A stretch of DNA of 14,343 bases from Botryococcus braunii (Eukaryota; Chlorophyta; Trebouxiophyceae), in assembly GCA_002005505.1 (NCBI GenBank), contig MVGU01002000.1, forward strand, positions 1-14,343, in the 5' to 3' direction. Shown here piece after piece: positions 1 to 7,227 of the stretch. How positions within the stretch are numbered: position 1 is the stretch's first letter; each line of letters opens with the position of its first letter. The notes under the pieces are model-generated. The model was given only the letters and a program-made list of their open reading frames with translations. It was not told the DNA's origin and did no database searches. A program made the position numbers and the translations under genes.

Positions 1-14
1 ACGAGCAAGGCGTT

Positions 15-18
<4 letters not shown>

Positions 19-93
<75 letters not shown>

Positions 94-283
94 CACACAC
101 ACGCACACACACACACACACACACACATGCACGCACGCACGCACACCCCCCCCAACACACACACACACACACACAGACCCCCCTCCCCAGCCACACACAC
201 ACACACACACACACCACACACACACAACACACACCACACATACACACACACACACACACATGCACGCACACAGACACACATAC
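19..283. repeat. Compound (CA)n microsatellite with shared interruptions
   Basis: Almost pure CA repeat broken by distinctive interruptions: a CACGCACGCACG stretch, a C8 run, CAGACCCCCCTCCCCAGCC, and a CATGCACGCACACAGACACA block before the G-run at the right edge. The same interruptions occur in reverse complement at 4880-5039, so the array shares ancestry with that one. The long CVCV/HTHT frames here are translated repeat, not genes. Confidence 0.95.
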
Positions 284-899
<616 letters not shown>

Positions 900-1277
900 A
901 CGCTCAAATGACCATTGACAGGAACGACTATCTCAGCTTCACATGAAGGTGTTTCCAGATCACACACAACTAAAGACCTGCCTTTATGTCCTAAAGCGTG
1001 ACTATGGGTTATAACAAGCTTACATGCACACGAGCGGGCAAAATCGGCTTACTCTCTCAGTAGCACAAAAACTTCATCAAAAAGGGACGTGCAGTTCGAC
1101 ACAGAACGTTCTCAAAGTGAAAAAAAGTGAAAAGTCCGACGGTTAATTACCCGATACCAGAGAAATTGCTACGACAACTAAGCCTTGGCACAAAACATTG
1201 GTGAGAAGAATATAAACTTCAAGTGGGGCCAACCTGCATTCTGCACGAGGCCGTACACTAGTACATTTCGCAACTGT
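900..1277. other. Spacer with no feature seen
   Basis: Ordinary unique-looking sequence after the GA tract. I found no frame, splice-site pair, hairpin or repeat that I could defend here. Confidence 0.5.
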
Positions 1278-1572
1278 AATTCGATGCGAATTCGATGCGG
1301 AATTCATCCTGGTGTCAGGAAACCGAAATCGCTTCGAATTCGATCCGATTCGCCGGTGCCGCTGTTTCCCACGCGTTTTCTAACCAGATTCGAGCCGAAT
1401 TCGGCATCGCTCCTGATTCTTGATATTGCGAATTCAGGCTGAATTCGATTCGAATTCGGATCGCTCATGTATTCTTGACAATGCGAATTCAGGCTGAATT
1501 CGATACGGATTCGATTGAGGACTTGATGGGGCATAGAGACTGAATTCGATATGAATTCGATTCGGTTACATA
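1278..1572. repeat. GAATTC/GATTCG-rich degenerate repeat
   Basis: About eleven GAATTC hexamers lie within roughly 290 bases, mixed with GATTCG, GATGCG and GATCCG variants. Two copies of a longer unit beginning TCGCTC and ending GCGAATTCAGGCTGAATT start at 1407 and 1461, a 54-base period. The hexamer is palindromic, so both strands look alike. Frames across it are fortuitous translation of the repeat. Confidence 0.75.
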
Positions 1573-1697
1573 GCAGTGCAATGTACAGTCGATAGTAATG
1601 GGTCTGGAATGACATCGGTAGCTCGAACGAGCTCAGGTTGTTCAGGTAAACTCTTGTTTTACATGGACCTTTAGATTCCAGTACTTATAAACCCCAT

Positions 1698-2075
1698 ATG
1701 TGCCTGTGTAGATTCTAACCTGCAAGACTGGGACTCACACGCTTGCAAGCACAAGTGTGTGGCATCTAACTTCTCAAGATACAAGACTGCGCTCTCGTCT
1801 GGTTCAAGGATGTACGACACGTATCCTAATTATACCTTTGCAATCATCCCAATGAATGAGTCCAAGGGCCTTACATGGGCAGCTTACTCTGCCCATGTGC
1901 CTGATCCATCCTAACCCGCAAGACTCAGACTTACACACTTGTGTGCAACATACTTCTCAAGATACAAGACTGCGCTCTCGTCAGGTTCAAGGATGTACGA
2001 CACATATCCTAGCTTGGTATACCTATGCTGTCCTACAGGTAGACCCTTGCAAGCATCCCATTGAATGATCCCAAG
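1698..2075. repeat. Tandem direct duplication, period about 183 bp
   Basis: A segment reading ACTTCTCAAGATACAAGACT and onward through GGATGTACGACAC starts at 1769 and again at 1952. The flanks also match (CTAACCTGCAAGACT against CTAACCCGCAAGACT; CAAGCATCCCA-type ends followed by CCAAGGGC). The copies have diverged, so the duplication is not very recent. No convincing coding frame spans it. Confidence 0.75.
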
Positions 2076-2252
2076 GGCGCCATGCATGGCGCAAGCACCT
2101 CAGTACCAATACCAATGGCCAGTTGCCACTAATAACATGTTAAAAGTTGCCAGCATGGTTGTTCATGGACCTTCAAGACATTGAAGTAACACCTTGTGCA
2201 TTGATCAGATCTAATGAAATCAAATCATAACGAGCGCCCGCCCGCGCGCGCC

Positions 2253-2255
2253 ACA

Positions 2256-2313
<58 letters not shown>

Positions 2314-2388
2314 ACACACACACACACCACCACACACACACACACACACACACACGCGCGCCGCGCGCGCGCACTCACACACACAATT
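2253..2388. repeat. (CA)n microsatellite with CG-rich edges
   Basis: CA repeat bounded by alternating purine-pyrimidine CG stretches on both sides (CGCCCGCGCGCGCC at the left, CGCGCGCCGCGCGCGCGC at the right). Alternating CG next to CA is a Z-DNA-prone composition by established knowledge. No gene is supported here. Confidence 0.9.
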
Positions 2389-2640
2389 GTGTAGATAAGT
2401 TCAGTGCCTAATATGCATTATACACAGTTCCCATCATGATCTCTTTCCCACCCTCTGCCCACCCTCTAACTCTTTGTTAAAAGGATTCAGTTAGGACACA
2501 GCATTACCACAGCCGAGCCTCCAGGAAGCCCGGTCACCACTGAACGAGCTTCAATTCTCCCAAAGATGCCCCAACTCTCAAAGAAGGCACATCAGGCCAG
2601 AATGTGATTCGAAATGCAGGCGCATAGCCCACGGTAGTGT

Positions 2641-2811
2641 ATGACGCAGCCGCATAGATAAGTCGTATTGGACCCAGTATCCTTGAGTGGCGCTCTGCCC
2701 ATCTCCACAACCCTGGTTGACAGCCTGTCTGTCTTTGAAAGCGCTCCCACTGTCGTCCTGCAGAGGCAGAGACGCCACCAATAATTACTGGTTACTGATT
2801 ACTCTTCTAGT
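2641..2811 (+). CDS. Gene X exon 1 (start)
   Basis: ATG at 2641 opens 57 codons that begin MTQPHRQVVLDPVSLSGALP and include two TAA codons (2659, 2782) read as Gln. A GTAAAG donor follows at 2812, phase 0; without splicing the frame meets TGA at 2818. An overlapping plus-strand frame about 2544-2700 is also protein-like with TAG read as Gln, so this start is the best guess rather than certain. Confidence 0.45.
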
Positions 2812-4298
2812 GTAAAGTGATTGCTAGTAGCCCCAAAAATTGTGACCAATGCAATGGGGCTTGTGGATGCTCCACCACAAGGAAGGTCCAGACAATTGTG
2901 CAGTATTCAAAGCACAAGTTCTTGCATATGTAAAGCACTGACATGGGAATCTCATACTTGTCTGACTAGCTACCATTCTATTTGGCAAGGCCGATATCTG
3001 CAGGCACATCAGTAGGCCTTAGTTGGCTCAAGGCAGACCCCCCCGGGGGGGGGGGGGGGACCTGAAAAAGACAAGGAGCTGCTATACATGAGCTCTGTAT
3101 GAACGTCAAGAGCTGGTAGCAGCCAGGAACCAGACTCAACCCATCCAACTACAACATAAGATGATCTTCCCGAATGTTTTTGGGAGCAATGGCTTGGCAC
3201 TGCATGAGCCAAAAAGACAGTAGTATGTGTGCTGAGAAACGACGAAGACTTACCTGCAGGTGCGAAGACTTGAACAAGATGTATAGAAATTTGAAACACG
3301 AATTCTGAAACTGCTACAAGCTGCATCTTGAGAGATTGAGGAAGATGCAACTCCTTGCGCATCATTTTCCCTGATGAGATGCAGTTCCTGTGGTTACGTT
3401 GGCTGCAGCAAACAGTGGACAAGCCCCTGCATCCAACACATCTCATGATTGTCCCACATCGCCCATTATATGCAAGAGCGCATTAACAATTACTAAAAAA
3501 TGCTTGTCACACAAGAGGGGTTGTGTGTGTGTTGTGGCCCCGGGGGGGGGGGGGGGGCAGAGACATTGAGGGCTAGGAGAGGCCTCTCACCCTGCAATCC
3601 ACTACTGACCAGACCTCCTCCCTGAGGAGTGTTGACAAGTCTTTGAGGAGATCCACCCATCGAGCCAGTAGTGCTTTTAACGCATACATGCTTCATTTGC
3701 CCACAGCAGTGTGTATTGCCTGCAGAGAGAATACCAGGAGGTGCAGCATTAACTGCAGCAGATGCACTACTTGAACCACCTTTACACAGCCTTGCTTAAT
3801 TTCTATAGGAACATGTGTCACCGGTTGGAACCCCCAACACATACCCCCCCTCTCACTGTAAGACACACCAGAGGTGGAGGGGGGCGGACAGGGCAACTGT
3901 GTGAACTGGAATTCCGAGCCAGGGTGCCTCTTACCAGCTCTCCTCCTTGAATGGTGCAGCAAATAGTATAGATTATTTTACGTGTGTCTAGTCCAATGGT
4001 AGTAATTGGGTAGTCCTTGGCCTGAACGCTTGACTGCATATTGCAGCTTGTGTGTCTGGCAGACGAAGATGTCGAGATGTACACTGACACGCAGCAGGTA
4101 TCCCCCAAACATCTGCATTCACAGTCCAACATCAACGCACTATATGAAACTGTATTGTTCATGAGATTCTGGGGCACCAACTGCAAGGAACACCAGAACA
4201 GTGTCTGCAACAAGTACACCACGGTTCAACAGCATATGATAATCAGCCATTTCTCCTTGAAATATGAATTTCTCTGTTAAAAGCAGCAATACTCCTGA
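2641..4298 (+). CDS. Gene X: multi-exon glutamine-rich coiled-coil protein, function unknown
   Basis: A chain of plus-strand exons between ATG 2641 and TGA 4296-4298. It is visible only if TAA and TAG are sense codons; nine occur in the predicted exons (TAA 2659, 2782, 3678, 3750, 4278; TAG 3221, 3284, 3669, 3969). With them read as Gln the peptides are hydrophilic, Gln-rich and partly helical: the 3260 exon reads VRRLEQDVQKFETRILKLLQ, and the 3636 exon contains REYQEVQHQLQQMHYLNHLY, both coiled-coil-like. Splice signals joining the four 3' exons are all phase 0. The middle (3329-3635) and the joins after exons 1 and 2 are not resolved. I do not recognise a family. A DNA-binding or transposon accessory role is possible but unsupported. 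Confidence 0.55.
3038..3059. repeat. C7G15 run, self-complementary
   Basis: Seven C directly followed by fifteen G. The C-run can pair with the adjacent G-run. A similar C4G16 run lies at 3538-3557. Both fall in presumed introns or unresolved parts of gene X. Confidence 0.9.
3101..3226 (+). CDS. Gene X internal exon
   Basis: Open frame starting near 3101 with ERQELVAARNQTQPIQLQHK, continuing through a TAG at 3221 and ending at a GTGTGC donor at 3227, phase 0. The left edge is uncertain: an in-frame TGA lies just upstream, and a neighbouring frame (KDKELLYMSS, 3067-3096) is also protein-like, so a short missed splice or a one-base frame change near 3096-3101 is possible. Confidence 0.45.
3260..3328 (+). 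CDS. Gene X coiled-coil exon
   Basis: The acceptor TTACCTGCAG ends at 3259. Phase 0 then reads a heptad-like helix, VRRLEQDVQKFETRILKLLQ, with TAG at 3284-3286 as Gln. TGA at 3329-3331 closes the frame if it is not spliced before. No good donor is seen, so the right end is approximate. Confidence 0.45.
3329..3635 (+). other. Unresolved part of gene X
   Basis: Short open stretches exist in more than one plus frame (for example EEDATPCASFSLMRCSSC near 3340-3395, and DAVPVVTLAAANSG near 3376-3420), so one or two exons may lie here. I could not pair acceptors and donors in a consistent phase. The C4G16 run sits at 3538-3557. Confidence 0.3.
3636..3857 (+). CDS. Gene X long Gln-rich exon
   Basis: 74 codons open in one frame, with TAG 3669, TAA 3678 and TAA 3750 as Gln and no TGA. 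The segment VYCLQREYQEVQHQLQQMHY falls in the middle and NFYRNMCHR near the end. It ends at CACT followed by GTAAGA (3858), phase 0. TGA at 3633 limits the left side; the true acceptor is unclear, perhaps the AG at 3638-3639. Confidence 0.55.
3960..3998 (+). CDS. Gene X small exon (13 codons)
   Basis: Acceptor GGTGCAG ends at 3959 and donor GTAGTA begins at 3999, both phase 0. It reads QIVQIILRVSSPM, the fourth codon being TAG (3969). It joins smoothly to the next exon. Confidence 0.5.
4047..4097 (+). CDS. Gene X acidic exon (17 codons)
   Basis: Acceptor CATATTGCAG ends at 4046 and donor GTATCC begins at 4098. Phase 0 translation is LVCLADEDVEMYTDTQQ. Good splice signals on both sides and no stop of any kind in frame. 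Confidence 0.55.
4188..4298 (+). CDS. Gene X terminal exon
   Basis: Acceptor CAACTGCAAG ends at 4187. The phase 0 frame reads EHQNSVCNKYTTVQQHMIIS, then passes TAA 4278 as Gln and stops at TGA 4296-4298. Under the standard code it would end six codons earlier at TAA. Confidence 0.5.
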
Positions 4299-4736
4299 GC
4301 AAGCCTGACTTAGTGCAAGCGCAATAGCCGGGTGACGGTGGGACGATCTGTGGTAGAAGGACGAGCAGATTCCGAGGTACCACCCAATACGAAAGTATGA
4401 GAAATGCATAAGAAGCGAAATTTAAAGCACGGCAGCATGAAGCAATGCGAACCTGCCTCAAAAAAGCATGCGCGCCAGCTGCGACATCGGACTTTACGTG
4501 CAAAGTCCCGGGAGTCCGGAGCATTGTGACTGCCATCAGACATAAAAGTACCTCAGATGGAACAGCAGAACATGAGGAGTGCTATGAGAGCAGAGGCACC
4601 CTAGGTTTACTGCGAAGCAATCAAACGACTTTATGCTTCGGAAGGTTTCGCGGAGATCCGGACCGTGTCAGCGAACAGTACCGTCTGTATGTTGGTGTAC
4701 TGCTCTACTGAAAGTTGTAAATCCCCTTCGCGGTAC
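4299..4736. other. Region with no supported gene
   Basis: Several short frames on both strands lack consistent splice support. A small inverted repeat, GGACTTT-ACGTGC-AAAGTCC, sits near 4489-4508. From about 4600 the sequence takes on TTCG/CGAA-rich words like those after 5050. Confidence 0.35.
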
Positions 4737-4749
4737 CCCCCCCCCCCCT

Positions 4750-4810
<61 letters not shown>

Positions 4811-4925
4811 CTCTCCTCCTCTCTCTCTCTCTCTCTCTCCTCCTCTCTCTCCTCTCTCTCTCTCTCTCTCCCCCCCCCCCCGTATGTGTGTCTGTGTGCG
4901 TGCATGTGTGTGTGTGTGTATGTGT

Positions 4926-4975
<50 letters not shown>

Positions 4976-5039
4976 GGGGCTGGGGGGGGGGTCTGTGGTG
5001 TGTGTGTGTGTGGGGGGGGGTGTGCGTGCGTGGTGCATG
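4737..5039. repeat. Compound (CT)n-(GT)n microsatellite, inverted homologue of 1-900
   Basis: C-run, then CT/CTC tract (4751-4870), C-run, then GTATGTGTGTCTGTGTGCGT and GT repeat, then GGGGCTGGGGGG, a G-run and TGTGCGTGCGTG. In order and detail this matches the reverse complement of 121-290, including the single-base interruptions. Its pyrimidine tract is far shorter than the purine tract at 284-899. Confidence 0.95.
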
Positions 5040-5050
5040 TGCACTGTGAC

Positions 5051-5236
5051 GAAGGAAGTTGTCGCAAAGGCTTCGCAATCCTTTCGTACCGGTTTGCGAA
5101 ATTCGTAAACGTCGCAAAAATTTCGCATTTTTTCCGAAGCCAGATGGGCCCAACTTTTTGCGAATACTTTGCGAAGGGTTTACGATGACCTTCGTATTTC
5201 TTTCGTAATCGATCGTAAAAATTTCGTATTTTTTTG
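5051..5236. repeat. Cluster of TTCGYA hexamers in both orientations
   Basis: About a dozen copies of TTCGCA, TTCGTA or their complements (TGCGAA, TACGAA) and near variants fall in about 185 bases, spaced irregularly every 8-20 bases between A/T runs. The sequence is not a simple tandem repeat. It directly follows the compound microsatellite. Nothing coding is supported. Confidence 0.65.
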
Positions 5237-5250
5237 ATCTTGTGACTTGA

Positions 5251-5472
5251 GTGAGTATGCTCAGACATGCTTCTCATGTACCCAGTAGTGATTTGATGTC
5301 CCAGAAGCCCATCATGCCTTTGATGTCTGTTCCTGAGCTCTTAAGAGCCAGCCAAGCCAAGCTTGATCAAGCACTTGGTGGGACCAAGACTTCTTTGGCA
5401 GTAAATGCCTACATTGGCACCCTGGAGTACCACATTGTTAACATGCATGTTACTGCATATGTGCCTGACTGA
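5251..5472 (+). CDS. Possible short coding segment, unrecognised
   Basis: Open frame ending at TGA 5470-5472, with a helix-forming stretch SVPELLRASQAKLDQALGGT. A GTAAAT donor candidate lies at 5401, so the coding part may end there. I recognise no family. It partly overlaps the frame 5405-6091; at most one of the two is used in the overlap. Confidence 0.3.
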   Translation: MSMLRHASHVPSSDLMSQKPIMPLMSVPELLRASQAKLDQALGGTKTSLAVNAYIGTLEYHIVNMHVTAYVPD

Positions 5473-6091
5473 CATGCATTGTGAAATATTGACCGTGTCA
5501 AAGTTCACTGGTGAGAATACAACATGTATGTGGCATGTTCAGAAAGTTCAGCTGATCAGTAGTACACTCTTGAGTAAATTAGTGCCGTTCAAGGTGGGCC
5601 ACCGCAACCGTGAGTAAGAATTGAGGCCAGATTTTGAAGGCAGATGTTCTGCAGTTACAATTGATGATGTATCCGTATAGGTAGAATGGCAAGTCCTTCA
5701 GATACCCATACATGGATATGCACTGGCTTAACTATAAGCTTCAAGTGGCACCAAAGCAGATATATATATATACTCTCTAAACTCAAAATGCATTACCCTC
5801 CAGATATTCAGTTTTATTCACCCTAAAAAGCTGTCTCTGCCTACTGAATGCCTGATGTGCAGCGTTGCTAGCGGCCCACATGCTTACGTCCTTCATCCAT
5901 GTGCTGAGCTAATGCAACAAATCTCATACACATTGACTGCATCAAAAGTACAATCTTCAATCTTGCCTGCAGCAGAAGCATAAGCATATTTGGCAGTATG
6001 CATACTGCCAAATCTAATTGTCTGCCAATCTCAAAGCCCCAGGAACAGCAGCCTAAAGCCTGCAGGCCTAGCTATGCCTGAAAATCACTGA
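5405..6091 (+). CDS. Possible recoded frame with five TAR codons, unrecognised
   Basis: With TAA/TAG read as Gln the frame that begins near 5405 stays open to TGA 6089-6091, about 228 codons, crossing TAA 5615, TAG 5678, TAA 5729, TAA 5735 and TAA 5981. Representative segments are GENTTCMWHVQKVQLISSTL near the start and AYLAVCILPNLIVC near the end. The absence of TGA over this length is only moderately unlikely by chance. No start, splice site or domain fixes it. It could be part of a degenerate element. Confidence 0.3.
5988..6013. repeat. Perfect 26-bp palindrome
   Basis: ATTTGGCAGTATG followed immediately by its exact reverse complement, centred between 6000 and 6001. It has no spacer. It lies inside the possible recoded frame 5405-6091. 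Confidence 0.95.
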
Positions 6092-6137
6092 ACTTAAAAA
6101 ACAAGCATTTCCAAATGAAGTTGCACTCATGCATGGA

Positions 6138-6160
6138 CTGTACTGCCAAGCACAGTACAG
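6138..6160. repeat. Hairpin, 8-bp perfect stem
   Basis: CTGTACTG, a 7-base loop CCAAGCA, then CAGTACAG. It lies about 80 bases past the end of the minus-strand transposase-like frame, and so might sit in its 3' untranslated region. Confidence 0.8.
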
Positions 6161-6239
6161 ACTTCCCGCTGCAACGCTCCCGCCACCCCCCCCTTGTTCA
6201 GAAAAAGAAGTGCCTGCCTCCCTCTCTGTCCTAGCCTCC

Positions 6240-7227
6240 TCACCCAAGGAAAAATGCTAAAAGACAAGTGCAGGTCACAGTGCTTTTAGCAACACAGCAG
6301 TGGAGCCTACCACGCGCATAGATGTCCAGCGCTCGTGTTGGTGCCTTGAGCTGAAAATGTACCTTGAATAAATCATGAGGTTCTGCAGTACATCGAAATA
6401 AAGTAACGTGCACACCATGACCTTGAAGTTGCACCATTAATGGCAATGGCCAGTGCTTACTGGGTTTCAATATTTCAATTGGAGTGGCAGGCTGCAACGT
6501 CTAAGTGTCTGTGGCCCGCTATCCATTGAAAGGTGACATCATGTCGCGGAACATTCCCTTAAACTCAGTCACTGTAAATGGCAACTGCATTGCCATGCTT
6601 CCTAAACCTTGTGCTAACTTGGGCTGACAGTATGCATGTGTGTATGCCATAAAATACTTGTCACAATTCGTACACTACAACTTCGAAAAGGGGTCCCGCT
6701 ATGTGCCGGACATGTTGGAGTAGGGCATGAACCACGCAGCCTTTCCCACTGCTGCCATTACATGCTTGTCAAGCATGTGAGCAAACAAGACAGGGTAATT
6801 TTCATGTGTAGGCTTCCCCATGTCTTTTGCTGCCCACATACTGCCAATTGCAATTTCCTCCGGCAGTAATTCGACACGATGCAGGTTAGAGATGGCCAAC
6901 CTCAACGGCTCACATGCGGGAGCCATCACTTTGACAAAGAATTGAATTACTGCAACATAAGAAACATGCACGCCATTCTCTACATACTGAACCAGCACAT
7001 TATATGATACTCTCGACTTCGGTGGCTTGTAAGACTGTGAGTGGACAACCTCATTCCCCGCACGATCAGCATAGGCATACTTCAGGAAAGTGGCTGAGGT
7101 TACCGAATCTGCATTCCAGCCCTGACAAAGGCCGGGAAAATCCTCTAACACTTTAGTTAGAGCCCGTTTGCAGGTTCCAACATATGAGCCGGCACAACTG
7201 TACCGCTCCCGAGCAGCTGGGTTCCAT
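6240..7227 (-). CDS. Transposase-like gene, last exon with four in-frame TAG
   Basis: It begins after the acceptor GTGCTCCAG, taking one base to complete an Arg codon with the previous exon, and runs 329 codons to TGA 6240-6242. In-frame TAG occurs at 6699-6701, 6675-6677, 6519-6521 and 6501-6503; there is no TAA and no internal TGA. Before the first TAG it reads SYVAVIQFFVKVMAPACEPL and HRVELLPEEIAIGSMWAAKD. After it the composition stays protein-like (KYFMAYTHAYCQPKLAQGLG, PATPIEILKPSKHWPLPLMV). Under the standard code it would end at 6699 as a 175-codon exon. Confidence 0.65.

Noticed and set aside
1304..1615. Minus-strand frame across the GAATTC-rich repeat
   Set aside because: Its translation repeats NSNRIQPEF-like words that mirror the DNA repeat; there is no independent coding evidence.
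3009..4222. Minus-strand frames and splice-like sites (for example 3591-3719 and 3978-4112)
   Set aside because: Some look protein-like, but they do not chain in a consistent phase, while plus-strand exons read with TAR as Gln join cleanly over the same bases.
4631..5277. Several overlapping frames with Ser/Leu, Val/Cys or Thr/His repeats
   Set aside because: All come from the CT/GT compound microsatellite read in different frames.
6699..7151. Transposase-like frame ending at TAG 6699 as a complete C-terminus
   Set aside because: The same frame continues with protein-like composition through three further TAG to TGA 6240, so the shorter end reflects the standard code.
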